Source: Hymenobacter piscis
GTDB lineage: Bacteria; Bacteroidota; Bacteroidia; Cytophagales; Hymenobacteraceae
DNA length: 64,000 bases
Assembly: GCF_018760735.1 (NCBI RefSeq)
Contig: NZ_JAHHZN010000004.1
Span: forward strand, 1-64,000
Reading direction: 5' to 3'
This document shows positions 7,967 through 15,885 of the stretch, piece by piece. The position numbers and the translations under genes were made by a program. Under the pieces are notes generated by a model, which searched no databases, was not told where the DNA came from, and saw nothing but the letters and a program-made list of their open reading frames with translations. Every line of letters starts with the position of its first letter. Within the stretch, counting starts at the first letter, position 1.

Positions 7967-8647
7967 TTACTTCTTGAGCATCTTCAGCAGGGCTTCGGCG
8001 GCCGGCTCCGAGGAGGCGGGGTTCTGGCCCGTGATGAGGTTATCGGCCTGGGTTACGTAAGGAGCCCAGTCGGCACCTTTCGAGTAGTGGCCGCCGTTGG
8101 CTTTCAGCATGTCTTCCACCAGGAAAGGCACCACGTTGGTCAGCTGCACGGCTTCTTCCTCGGTGTTCGTGAAACCGGCCACCGCTTTGCCTTTCACCAG
8201 GGGCTCGCCGTTGGCGGCCTTCACGTGGCGCAGCACGCCGGGGGCGTGGCACACGGCCGCTACGGGCTTGCCGGCGGCGTACATGGTTTCAATCAGCTCG
8301 ATGGACTTCTTGTCCTCGGCCAGATCCCAGAGCGGACCGTGGCCGCCGGGGTAGAATACGGCGTCGTAGTCGGCGGCCGAAACCGAGTCCAGCTTCACGG
8401 TCGAAGCCAGGGCCTGCTGGGCCGCGTCGTCGGATTTGAAGCGCTTGGTGGCGTCGGTCTGGGCGCTGGGGTCGTCGCTCTTAGGGTCGAGGGGGGGCTG
8501 GCCGCCTTTGGGCGAAGCCAGGGTCAGGGTCGCGCCGGCATCTTTAAACACGTAGTAAGGAGCGGCAAATTCTTCCAGCCAGAAGCCGGTTTTGTGGCCG
8601 GTGTTCCCGAGTTCGTCGTGTGAGGTGAGCACCATCAGAATATTCAT
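7967..8647 (-). CDS. DJ-1/PfpI family protein, Hsp31-like (type 1 glutamine amidotransferase-like)
   Basis: 226 residues starting MNILMVLTSHDELG. The nucleophile elbow AAVCHAPG places the catalytic Cys at 133 followed by His134, and the acidic partner is probably in FWLEEFAAPY (Glu25/26). The insert GGQPPLDPKSDDP and the FYPGGHGPLWDL motif are typical of Hsp31/YhbO-type members, which act as glyoxalase III, deglycase or stress chaperones. It is last in a same-strand run of redox and detoxification genes, consistent with reactive-aldehyde defence. A longer frame to 8752 lacks plausible N-terminal sequence. Confidence 0.88.
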   Translation of the reverse strand: MNILMVLTSHDELGNTGHKTGFWLEEFAAPYYVFKDAGATLTLASPKGGQPPLDPKSDDPSAQTDATKRFKSDDAAQQALASTVKLDSVSAADYDAVFYPGGHGPLWDLAEDKKSIELIETMYAAGKPVAAVCHAPGVLRHVKAANGEPLVKGKAVAGFTNTEEEAVQLTNVVPFLVEDMLKANGGHYSKGADWAPYVTQADNLITGQNPASSEPAAEALLKMLKK

Positions 8648-8693
8648 ACAAAGGGGGTTTGGGGTTGGGAAAAAGGAACGGTAAGCGAACAAG

Positions 8694-9011
8694 CTACAGT
8701 ACGGGCGCCAGCGCGTAGCGGGCCACCTTGCGCTCGGTGAGCACGGGCACAATCTGGCCCACTACCACCTGCTGGAAGTGGTCGGAGTCGAGATGGGCCT
8801 GGAGGGCCGCGGCATCGGTGTACTGCTCGTACATGAACAGGTGAGTGGCGTCGGCGGGGTCCACGTGCACGCTGTACACGAGGTTGCCGGGCTCCAGGCG
8901 GCGCACGGCGGCAGCCGCCTGCTGCATCAGGCGCAGCACCTCGGCCTCGTGGCCGGGCTGCACGCGCCACTCGGCGGCCACGCAGATGATATTCTCGGGG
9001 TTGGCAGACAT
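8694..9011 (-). CDS. Antibiotic biosynthesis monooxygenase (ABM) domain protein
   Basis: A 105-residue single-domain protein with the dimeric alpha-beta barrel ABM pattern: an early strand IICVAAEWRVQPGHEAEVLRL, the middle PGNLVYSVHVDPADATHLFMYEQYTDAAAL and the HLDSDHFQQVV segment. YgiN-like members oxidise quinols; the substrate here is unknown. It starts 22 bp after the YqhD-like dehydrogenase gene and precedes the DJ-1 gene, so co-transcription is likely. Confidence 0.88.
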   Translation of the reverse strand: MSANPENIICVAAEWRVQPGHEAEVLRLMQQAAAAVRRLEPGNLVYSVHVDPADATHLFMYEQYTDAAALQAHLDSDHFQQVVVGQIVPVLTERKVARYALAPVL

Positions 9012-9033
9012 ATGCGGGGAGGGGAAACCGGCC

Positions 9034-10191
9034 CTAGAGGGCCAGGGTCAGGATTTTTTCAACGTCGGCAATCTGCAGGTCCTGCCGCTCGCCCAGGTTT
9101 TTCACGCCCCGCTCCGTAAAGCGCTGCACAATCTGCTGGATGGTGTCGGGGCCCACTTCATAGTCGGCGAGGCGGGTTTTGATGCCCAGCTGCTCAAAGA
9201 AGCCCACCGTGGCCTGCACGGTAGCCTCGGCGCGCTCCTCGGCGGTGCCGGCCGTGATGTTCCAGACGCGCTGGCCGTACTGCACCAGCTTGTCGAGCTT
9301 GCCGGCCTGGCGGTAGCGCAGCATGGCGGGCAGCACCACGGCCAGGGTGCGGGCGTGGTCGATGCCGTGGAGGGCGGTCAGCTCGTGGGCCACGTAATGA
9401 GTGCTCCAGTCGGTGACCACGCCGGCCGCCAGCGTGCCATTGAGGGCGTTGGTGGCGCTCCACATGAAGTTGGCCATGGCGTCGTAGTCAGTCGGATTTT
9501 CGAGCACCTTGGGGCCTTCCTCCACCAGGGTCAGCAGCACGGCCTCGGCCAGGCGGTCCTGGAGCGGAGTATTCACGGGGTAGGTCAGGTACTGCTCCAG
9601 CACGTGGGTGAAGGCGTCGGCAATGCCGTTGGCAATCTGGCGCGGGGGCAGGGTAAAGCAGGTTTCGGGGTCGAGGACCGAGAATTGGGGGAACGTGAGC
9701 GGGGAGCTGAAGGCCAGCTTCTCCTGGGTCGAGACGCGGGTAATCACGGCGCCCGAGTTCATCTCGGAACCCGTGGCGGGCAGGGTGAGCACGGCCCCAA
9801 AGGGCACGGCGCTGGCTACCTTGGCCTTGCCGGCCAGAATATCCCAGGGTTCGGCGCCTTCAAAAGGCATGGCGGCGGCAATGAACTTGGTGCCATCGAG
9901 CACCGAGCCCCCGCCCACGGCCAGCAGGAAGGTCGCCTGCTCGGTCCGGCCCAGCTCCACGGCCCGCATCAGCGTTTCGTAATGGGGGTTGGCCTCGATG
10001 CCGCCGAATTCCACGGTGTCGAAGCCGGCCAGCGCCGCCTTCACCTGGTCGTACACGCCGTTTTGCTTGATGCTGCCGCCGCCGTAGGTGATGAGCACTT
10101 TGGCGCCGGCCGGAATCCGGGCCGTGAGGGCCGCAATCTGGCCGGCGCCAAACAGGATGCGGACGGGATTATAAAACTGGAAATTCTTCAT
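9034..10191 (-). CDS. Iron-containing alcohol dehydrogenase, YqhD-like
   Basis: 385 residues starting MKNFQFYNPVRILFGAGQIAAL. The nucleotide-binding loop YGGGSIKQNGVYDQV and the GGGSVLDGTKF motif are those of the NADP(H)-dependent YqhD/butanol dehydrogenase branch. Metal ligands are expected in VTDWSTHYVAHELTALHGIDHARTLA (one Asp and His residues). YqhD-type enzymes reduce short-chain and lipid-peroxidation aldehydes to alcohols. That fits its position between the CurA-like reductase and the DJ-1 protein. Confidence 0.92.
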   Translation of the reverse strand: MKNFQFYNPVRILFGAGQIAALTARIPAGAKVLITYGGGSIKQNGVYDQVKAALAGFDTVEFGGIEANPHYETLMRAVELGRTEQATFLLAVGGGSVLDGTKFIAAAMPFEGAEPWDILAGKAKVASAVPFGAVLTLPATGSEMNSGAVITRVSTQEKLAFSSPLTFPQFSVLDPETCFTLPPRQIANGIADAFTHVLEQYLTYPVNTPLQDRLAEAVLLTLVEEGPKVLENPTDYDAMANFMWSATNALNGTLAAGVVTDWSTHYVAHELTALHGIDHARTLAVVLPAMLRYRQAGKLDKLVQYGQRVWNITAGTAEERAEATVQATVGFFEQLGIKTRLADYEVGPDTIQQIVQRFTERGVKNLGERQDLQIADVEKILTLAL

Positions 10192-10296
10192 GAGTCAGGG
10201 GAAAAAAGAAGCGCCGTTACGCGGGCCGGCGGCGTATGCCCGGGGCAGCCCCGCGGAGCTGCGAAAAGTGAAAGTGCGGCGGAAACGAGGCGGCGG

Positions 10297-11292
10297 CTAG
10301 GCCACCTTCACCACGGCCTTGCCGGTATTGTCGCCCTTGAACAAACCCAGGAAGGCGGCCGGAATCTGGTCGAAGCCCTCCGTCACGGTCTCCTCGAACC
10401 GGAGCTTGCCCTGGCTGTACCACTCCGTGAGCTGCTTCACGCCCTCGGGCCACTGGGGCAGGTAGTCGCTCACGATGAAGCCCTGGAGCCTGGTGCTGGT
10501 TTTGAGCAGCTTGCCCTCGGGCCGCGGGCCGGTGGGCACTTCCGTGGCGTTATAGGTCGAAATCTGGCCGCAGAGGGCAATGCGGGCGTGCTTGTTGAGC
10601 AGGTCGTACACGGCGTCGGTGATGGGGCCGCCCACGTTGTCGAAGTAGCAGTCCACGCCGTTGGGGGCGGCGGCGGCCAGGGCCTGGGCCACGTCGGCGG
10701 TTTTGTAGTTGATGGCCTCGTCGAAGCCGAGCTCCTTGAGGTAGGCCACTTTCTCATCGGAGCCGGCCGTACCAATCACGCGGGCGCCTTTGATTTTAGC
10801 CAGCTGGCCCACCACCGTGCCCACGGCCCCGGCCGCGCCGGACACGACTACCGTCTCGCCCTGCTGGGGCTGGCAGATGTCGAGCAGACCGAAGTAGGCC
10901 GTCAGGCCGGGCATGCCCAACAGGCCCAGGTAGTAGCTGATGGGGGCCTGGTCGGCGGGTACGCGGTTGAGCTGGGCGGCCGGGGCCACGCTGTACTGCT
11001 GCCAGGGCAGGTTACCCACCACGATGCTGCCCACCGGCAGCTTCGCATCCTGGCTTTCCACCACCTCGGCCACCACGCCGCCCGCAATGGGCTGGCCCAC
11101 CTCGAAGGGCGCCACGTACGATTTGGCGCTGCTCATCCGGCCCCGCATGTAGGGGTCCACGCTTACGTAGCGGGTTTTGAGCAGCACTTCGCCGCTTTTG
11201 AGAGCGGGCAGCTCGCGGGTTTCAAACTGAAACTGGGCTTCGGTGGGCTCGCCCTGGGGGCGGCTGGCTAGCAGGATGGTGTTGGTTTTCAT
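10297..11292 (-). CDS. NADP-dependent MDR oxidoreductase, CurA/PTGR-like
   Basis: 331 residues starting MKTNTILLASRPQGEPTEAQF, the typical N-terminus of the leukotriene B4 dehydrogenase/CurA group of zinc-free medium-chain reductases. The Rossmann part shows VVVSGAAGAVGTVVGQLAKIKGARVIGTAGS, and CYFDNVGGPI is a family hallmark. These enzymes reduce the double bond of alpha,beta-unsaturated ketones and aldehydes. The frame extends upstream through a repeat, so start 11292 was chosen. It lies within the Ohr/aldehyde cluster. Confidence 0.92.
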   Translation of the reverse strand: MKTNTILLASRPQGEPTEAQFQFETRELPALKSGEVLLKTRYVSVDPYMRGRMSSAKSYVAPFEVGQPIAGGVVAEVVESQDAKLPVGSIVVGNLPWQQYSVAPAAQLNRVPADQAPISYYLGLLGMPGLTAYFGLLDICQPQQGETVVVSGAAGAVGTVVGQLAKIKGARVIGTAGSDEKVAYLKELGFDEAINYKTADVAQALAAAAPNGVDCYFDNVGGPITDAVYDLLNKHARIALCGQISTYNATEVPTGPRPEGKLLKTSTRLQGFIVSDYLPQWPEGVKQLTEWYSQGKLRFEETVTEGFDQIPAAFLGLFKGDNTGKAVVKVA

Positions 11293-11351
11293 GGTGTTGA
11301 GGTAGGAGTTGGGATTTGGCTGCCGGTTAAGGCAGACAGCAAGAACAGATT

Positions 11352-11387
11352 GGCCTGTCAGCGCGGCTGTAGCTCCGCTGACAGGCC
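11352..11387. repeat. Intergenic hairpin between the CurA-like and ohr genes
   Basis: A perfect 12-bp stem (11352-11363 with 11376-11387) with a 12-base loop and no T-run. It could be an mRNA-processing or attenuation element within the cluster. A family G half-copy follows it. Confidence 0.55.
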
Positions 11388-11436
11388 GTTCAGATTCGCG
11401 GGCTACGGACGGAAGTCCGGGCCACAAGCGGGCAAC

Positions 11437-11877
11437 CTACGCCGCGTGGGTGGTCGTGGTCAGGTTGACTTCAATGTTGTTGCGGGTGGCGCGGGAGTAG
11501 GGGCAGATGCCGTGGGCGGCTTCTACCAGCTGCTCGGCCTGGGCCTGCTCGAAGCCGGGCAGGTTCACGTGCAGATCAGCCGAAATGCCGTACCCGCCGT
11601 CCTCGGCCTGGCCGAAGCCGATGAGGGCTTCCACCGTCACGTCCTGGAGCTTCACGCCGGCCTGACGGGCGGCTACGCCGAGAGCACCTTCGAAGCAGGC
11701 AGCATAGCCGGCCGCAAACAGCTGCTCGGGGTTGGTAGCGCCGGCTTTGCCGGGGCCGCCCATTTCCTTGGGCGTGCTCAGCGTGAGGTTCAGCACGTCG
11801 TTGCTGGTGGTAATGGCGCCGTCGCGGCCGCCTTTGGCTTTGGCCTGGGCCGTGAATACTTTGTTGGTCAGCTTCAT
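11437..11877 (-). CDS. ohr: Organic hydroperoxide resistance protein Ohr
   Basis: 146 residues starting MKLTNKVFTAQAKAKGGRDG. The two redox cysteines of the OsmC/Ohr family are present: Cys61 in AAGYAACFEGAL and Cys125 in HGICPYSRATRNN. Ohr reduces organic and lipid hydroperoxides to alcohols with a lipoylated protein as reductant. The gene lies 55 bp downstream of an OhrR-type regulator on the same strand. The longer frame to 12093 overlaps ohrR and was rejected. Confidence 0.95.
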   Translation of the reverse strand: MKLTNKVFTAQAKAKGGRDGAITTSNDVLNLTLSTPKEMGGPGKAGATNPEQLFAAGYAACFEGALGVAARQAGVKLQDVTVEALIGFGQAEDGGYGISADLHVNLPGFEQAQAEQLVEAAHGICPYSRATRNNIEVNLTTTTHAA

Positions 11878-11932
11878 CTGGAAAAAAGAAAAGTGGAAGA
11901 GGAAAAAGTAAGAGGAGAAAAAAGTAACCGGC

Positions 11933-12388
11933 TTACTGGAGCCGGAGGAGTAACTGGTTGAGCTGGGTACGCAGGGCTTCAAATTCGGCTTCCGGCATTT
12001 CGAGGCGGTTAAAGAGCTGCTCCGGAATCCGGCAGGCCGGCTGGCGCAGGGCCGCCCCGGCCGGCAGCAACCCGATAATGACGGAACGCTCATCGCGCGG
12101 GTCGCGGCGCCGACTCACCCACTGCTTCTGCTCCATGCGCTTGAGCAGGGGCGTGAGCGTGCCCGAATCGAGGAGCAGGTTTTCGCCCAGGGTTTTCACC
12201 GTCAGCTCCTCGTGTTCCCAGAGCAGCAGCAGCACCAGGTACTGCGGGTAAGTGAGGCCCAGCTCCTGCAAAAACGGCTGGTAGGCCTTGGTAAGCAGGC
12301 GCGAAACGGCGTACAGCGGAAAGCACAGCTGGCTGCTGAGCTTAAGCAGAGGGTTCTGGTCGGGAGTAGAAAGGGGCTGGTTGCTCAT
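11933..12388 (-). CDS. ohrR: MarR-family organic-peroxide sensor OhrR
   Basis: A 151-residue winged-helix repressor. The sensing Cys22 lies in SSQLCFPLYAVSR, the OhrR hallmark; the DNA-binding region contains LTYPQYLVLLLLWEHEELTVKTLGE and DSGTLTPLLKRMEQKQWVSRRRDPRDERSV. OhrR represses ohr until its cysteine is oxidised by organic peroxide. It precedes ohr in the same direction, and a perfect dyad at 12423-12442 sits just upstream as a likely operator. Confidence 0.92.
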   Translation of the reverse strand: MSNQPLSTPDQNPLLKLSSQLCFPLYAVSRLLTKAYQPFLQELGLTYPQYLVLLLLWEHEELTVKTLGENLLLDSGTLTPLLKRMEQKQWVSRRRDPRDERSVIIGLLPAGAALRQPACRIPEQLFNRLEMPEAEFEALRTQLNQLLLRLQ

Positions 12389-12422
12389 GGTTGCTATAGT
12401 AACGGACTTGGGTTGTGGAATG

Positions 12423-12442
12423 TTTAATTGTGTGCAATTAAA
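12423..12442. promoter_or_regulatory. Candidate OhrR operator dyad
   Basis: TTTAATTG-N4-CAATTAAA is a perfect 8+8 dyad, 35 bp upstream of the ohrR ATG, in an AT-rich pocket. Known OhrR operators carry TACAATT/AATTGTA-type half-sites, which this resembles. Confidence 0.6.
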
Positions 12443-12489
12443 TTTTACTGAATATTGCCAGACCCTTCAGAATAAGCGGTAAAGGGCAT

Positions 12490-12526
12490 AAAAAAAGGTC
12501 AGCCGGGACAAGCCCGACCAACCTTT
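12490..12526 (-). terminator. Terminator of the rhodanese gene
   Basis: An imperfect stem with AAAGGT/ACCTTT at its base and CGGG/CCCG near the loop is followed on the minus strand by six T residues (A-run 12491-12496). Confidence 0.6.
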
Positions 12527-12551
12527 CTCTGCATTCGGCGGCGAAATTACT

Positions 12552-12851
12552 CTAGCTGGCCTGGTAACCCTGGATGCCCCCGATGAGGTTGCGCACGTGG
12601 CTGAAGCCCTGCTGCTGCAGAAATGCCTTGGCAGAAGCCGAGCGGCTGCCGCCCTTGCAATGCACCACGACTTCCGCGTCGCGCAACTCGTCCAGGTCGT
12701 CGAGCTTGCCGGGCAGCTCGCCCAGCGGAATGTTGCGGCTGCCTTCGATGCGGCTTTCTTCGTTTTCCCAGGTTTCGCGCACGTCAATGATAATGGGGGC
12801 GGTACCCTGGCTTTGGCGGTCTTTGAGTTCGGCGGCGGTGATGTCTGTCAT
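12552..12851 (-). CDS. Single-domain rhodanese-like protein
   Basis: 99 residues starting MTDITAAELKDRQ. It has the rhodanese fold markers IIIDVRETWENEESRIEGSRNIPLGEL and the active-site loop VVHCKGGSRSASA with one catalytic Cys. Such GlpE/PspE-like proteins transfer sulfane sulfur. Cytoplasmic, no signal peptide. It has its own terminator and is separated from ohrR by the operator region, so it is probably not in the ohr operon. Confidence 0.93.
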   Translation of the reverse strand: MTDITAAELKDRQSQGTAPIIIDVRETWENEESRIEGSRNIPLGELPGKLDDLDELRDAEVVVHCKGGSRSASAKAFLQQQGFSHVRNLIGGIQGYQAS

Positions 12852-12939
12852 AGCGGAAAGGAGCGGACTTGATACAAAGAGAGAAACGGCGGGCCGCAGC
12901 CCGGACTGCAAGATTAGCAATAAACCGCGGAAAACGGGT

Positions 12940-14805
12940 TTACTGCCCGCTGATGGCCAGTCGTTGGGTCACAATCTGACCATCGGGCAAGGTCAGGCGC
13001 ACGAAATACAGACCGGCCGGCAGAGGCAACAGCAACTCCGGCTCTCCGGCCTGACTGGCTGGCTGCTCCCACACTACGCGCCCCACTGCATCGAGCACGG
13101 CGGCGCGGGCGTAGGGGGCCGCCAGGCGCACCCGGCCGTCGGGGGTAGGGTTGGGGTAGAGACGGAGCCGGTCGGGGAGGGCGGCCGGCGTGGCGGCCGT
13201 TATGGTGCTGGTGGTTACGGGCCGCAGCAGCAGCGCCCCGGCCGGACTGTAGTTGGTGGCCGTGGTGGCCGGGCTCCAGGTGCCCTGGGTGTTAAGCAGA
13301 AAATAGCCGGCGGGCGGGGCGTTGTTCAGATCCAGCCCAAACTCCACGAACTGGGGCGTGGGAGCGTGGCCGTAGCCGGCGTAGAAGGTGCCATTCACCG
13401 GCACCGGCGCATCAAAAGCCACTTCCACGTAGTTCTGGCCCGCCGGCAGACTGGCCGGTACCGTAAAACCCTTGGTGGCCTTAGGCTGGGCGGCGGGCTG
13501 ACCCTGGCCGTTATCGTCCCAGATGTTGATAGTGACAAAACGGCCCGCGGCCGTGCCCAGCACCGGGTAAAGACGAATGGCCCGCACCTGATCGGAGCGG
13601 TTGAGGTCGAAGCGCAGGGCGTAGTAGCTGGCCGGGCCGGTAGCCGCCGGGGCCAGCGAAATAGAGGCCTCGGCGGTGCCGTCGTCGTAGGCGTAGTAGT
13701 CAGTCAGGTCGGTAACGCGGCTGATAGTGTCATTGGCGAGGGTGAGCGGGGTGGTTTCGCCGGTGGAAAGCACCACCCGCTGCCGTAGCTGCTTGGCGGC
13801 CGGCGTGAGAGGCACCGTGGCCCGGCTGGGGTCACCGATGATGGGCTGCTGGCGCTCGTTGGCATCGAAGGAAATGCCGCCGTTGAGGTAGGACGAGGTG
13901 GCGCCGCCGGGCAGCACGTCGAGGTAGCCGTCCCAGGTGATGGGCGTGGGGGCGGGGCCGGCGTCGAGGTTGTTGGTGCTGGTGCTGGAGCGGGTGGCCA
14001 GTTCCTGGGCCGCGTTCTGGTTGAACTGCGCGACGGGCATGGCCGTGAACCGCTTCAGGGCGCTGCCCAGGGGCTTGCTGGTGGTAATGTCGCGGAAGGT
14101 GGAGTCGGTGGCGGTGCGGTTGCGGTCCAGGCGCACGTAATCCACGCTCCAGGCGTCGCGGGCGTTGTAGAGATAGCCGCTGACGCGGATACGGAACTGG
14201 AAATCGGCGTGGAAGTACGCGGCCTGATTCAGGGGCAGGGCCTTGAAGCGGAAGTTGGTGGTATCGGCCGGACTGGGCAGCTGCCACACTTCCTGCCAGA
14301 GGCCGCTTTGGGTTTTGAACTCCACGTACAGGGCAACGGGGCGGCTGCCGCTGGCTTCGGGCCGGCCGCGCAGGGTGCCGGCCTGCCAGAAAAAGCTCAG
14401 AAACACGTTGTCGGTCACCTGCAGGCCGCTCAGATCAATGGGCAAGGAAGTCAGCGAATCGGCATCGCCGATTCGCGACACCGCGCCCCGGGGCTGGCCG
14501 TTTTCATCGAGCCCGTCGAGGGTGACCACGTTGCGGGAAATCGGGCGGCGGGGGAAGCGGTTGTTCACCAGTCCACCCCCGCGCGGGGCCCAGCGCTGCT
14601 CATCAGGCTGGCCTTCCGGTTGGCGCGAAAAATCGTCGAAGAAGGGCAGGGTGAGGGCCGCCGGCCGGGCCGCCGTGGCGGCTGCGCGGCCGGCGGCGTG
14701 GGCTGGTTCGGAGCCCAGGGGTTGCACCACCACCTGCGCCGTGCCCAGATGCGGCAATACGCCCAGCCCCAATAACACCCCGAAAAAGCAAACAAATCGA
14801 ATCAT
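12940..14805 (-). CDS. T9SS type A sorting domain-containing secreted protein
   Basis: 621 residues from 14805, which gives MIRFVCFFGVLLGLGVLP, a clear signal peptide. The body has beta-rich, jelly-roll-like segments (LPFFDDFSRQPEGQPDEQRW, FLSFFWQAGTLRGRPEASG) seen in choice-of-anchor extracellular proteins. The last 75 residues form a T9SS cargo domain: LYPNPTPDGRV, VLDAVGRVVWE, LPAGLYFVRL. It should be secreted across the outer membrane and anchored or released. No catalytic motif was seen. A second Met four codons before residue 15 of the open frame is less likely as start. Confidence 0.85.
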   Translation of the reverse strand: MIRFVCFFGVLLGLGVLPHLGTAQVVVQPLGSEPAHAAGRAAATAARPAALTLPFFDDFSRQPEGQPDEQRWAPRGGGLVNNRFPRRPISRNVVTLDGLDENGQPRGAVSRIGDADSLTSLPIDLSGLQVTDNVFLSFFWQAGTLRGRPEASGSRPVALYVEFKTQSGLWQEVWQLPSPADTTNFRFKALPLNQAAYFHADFQFRIRVSGYLYNARDAWSVDYVRLDRNRTATDSTFRDITTSKPLGSALKRFTAMPVAQFNQNAAQELATRSSTSTNNLDAGPAPTPITWDGYLDVLPGGATSSYLNGGISFDANERQQPIIGDPSRATVPLTPAAKQLRQRVVLSTGETTPLTLANDTISRVTDLTDYYAYDDGTAEASISLAPAATGPASYYALRFDLNRSDQVRAIRLYPVLGTAAGRFVTINIWDDNGQGQPAAQPKATKGFTVPASLPAGQNYVEVAFDAPVPVNGTFYAGYGHAPTPQFVEFGLDLNNAPPAGYFLLNTQGTWSPATTATNYSPAGALLLRPVTTSTITAATPAALPDRLRLYPNPTPDGRVRLAAPYARAAVLDAVGRVVWEQPASQAGEPELLLPLPAGLYFVRLTLPDGQIVTQRLAISGQ

Positions 14806-14908
14806 AAAGCAAGATAGCAGTTGCTGATTTGGAGCCATTGGCTGCATGAACGGGAGCTAAGAGCCAACAGCCAATGGCTAACAGCCACAATCCTCACGGC
14901 TAAAAGCA

Positions 14909-14939
14909 CCAAAAGGTTCGTTGTTGTCCAACGAACCTT
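14909..14939 (-). terminator. Terminator of the PASTA gene
   Basis: A perfect 11-bp stem (14913-14923 with 14929-14939), loop TTGTC, followed on the minus strand by TTTT. It is 25 bp past the stop codon. Confidence 0.8.
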
Positions 14940-14963
14940 CAGGCGGTCTATTTCAGGCGCAGC

Positions 14964-15749
14964 TTACTCAATGCTTTTCAGGGGCTCGGAGCCGGCCACC
15001 CACAAATCCACGAGCTGGCCCATCCGGATGGTGGTGTTGGGGTCCGGCACCGGGCGCTGCTTCACCACCGTGCCCTCGGTTTCGCCGTTGCGGGCGGGCT
15101 GGTAGAAGATTTCGCCCACCTGCAGGCCCTGGCCCACCAGCAGGGTGGTAGCCTCATCGGCGGGCATATTTACGAGGTTGGGCACCGGGAACTCCTGGTT
15201 GCCCAAGCCGTCACCTACTTCCAGGTCGACGCGGGTGCCTTTGGTGATGGCCGCGCCGGCGGCTATTTCCTTGCCGTTGACCATCTGCCGCAGCACGGCG
15301 TCTTTTTGAATGTTAGGCACAAACTTGAGCTGGCCCACTACTAGGTCATAGCTTTTCAGAATCATCTGGGCATTTTTCACCGAGCCGTCGGTGAGCTTGG
15401 GCATCTTGATGACGGGCGGGTTTTTCATCGAAACCGACACGTAAATCTTGCGGCCCTCCTTCACTTTCTCACCGGCCTTGGGCTCCTGCATGAGCACGGT
15501 GCCGGGCTTGATGCTGGCGTTGTAGGTGCTGTCGTCGACGAAATAGGCCAGGTTCCGCTCGTCGAGGTAGTCCTCCAGGTCGGCCTGGTTCATGCCGGTC
15601 ACCTTCGGCACCACAATGGTTTCGCCGTGGTTGGTGGTGATGGGCAGATAGACGTAGAAAAACCCGATAATCAGGGCCGCCGTGAGCACTACAATGATGA
15701 ACAGGTGCTTGAGCAGGTCGGCCGGCGTATCGGAACGAAAGAAAGACAT
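14964..15749 (-). CDS. PASTA-domain membrane protein without kinase
   Basis: 261 residues. A short cytoplasmic N-terminus (MSFFRSDTPADLLKH) leads into one membrane helix, LFIIVVLTAALIIGFFYVYL (about residues 16-36), then three extracytoplasmic PASTA repeats of about 65 residues. These begin near VPKVTGMNQADLEDYLDERN, MPKLTDGSVKNAQMILKSYD and VPNLVNMPADEATTLLVGQG. PASTA domains bind peptidoglycan or muropeptides and usually sit on Ser/Thr kinases or penicillin-binding proteins; here neither is fused. It lies directly downstream of the D-Ala-D-Ala ligase, supporting a cell-wall role. Confidence 0.9.
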   Translation of the reverse strand: MSFFRSDTPADLLKHLFIIVVLTAALIIGFFYVYLPITTNHGETIVVPKVTGMNQADLEDYLDERNLAYFVDDSTYNASIKPGTVLMQEPKAGEKVKEGRKIYVSVSMKNPPVIKMPKLTDGSVKNAQMILKSYDLVVGQLKFVPNIQKDAVLRQMVNGKEIAAGAAITKGTRVDLEVGDGLGNQEFPVPNLVNMPADEATTLLVGQGLQVGEIFYQPARNGETEGTVVKQRPVPDPNTTIRMGQLVDLWVAGSEPLKSIE

Positions 15750-15790
15750 TCGTTGGGAGAAGTTAGGAGGTAGAAGCTACAGGTAGCCGA

Positions 15791-15798
15791 CAAAGCTA
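15791..15798 (-). promoter_or_regulatory. -7 element TAGCTTTG of the PASTA gene
   Basis: A minus-strand TAGCTTTG matches TAnnTTTG and lies 41 bp before the ATG, so the PASTA gene probably has its own promoter rather than relying on ddl. Confidence 0.55.
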
Positions 15799-15840
15799 GG
15801 AATAAGAAAGGGAGGGCGCAGGCCTGCTGAAATAGTTTTC

Positions 15841-15877
15841 ATCAGCACGCGGGATTCCTCGGCAAGCTCAGCATGAC
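15841..15877. repeat. Family A half-element, copy 6
   Basis: One arm only, running from ATCAGCACGCGGGATTCCTC to CAGCATGAC. It closely matches the right arm of the element at 56502-56549. It lies just past the ddl stop codon (15886-15888) in the spacer before the PASTA promoter. Confidence 0.7.
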
Positions 15878-15885
15878 CGGGCCTT

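Noticed and set aside
8845..11271. An 808-codon plus-strand frame over the alcohol dehydrogenase and reductase genes
   Set aside because: Antisense shadow of two enzymes of known family; it has no start context and no domain-like sequence.
12940..14805. A secreted protease in the 621-residue T9SS protein
   Set aside because: No catalytic triad or metal motif was found; only a jelly-roll-like body and sorting domain are visible.
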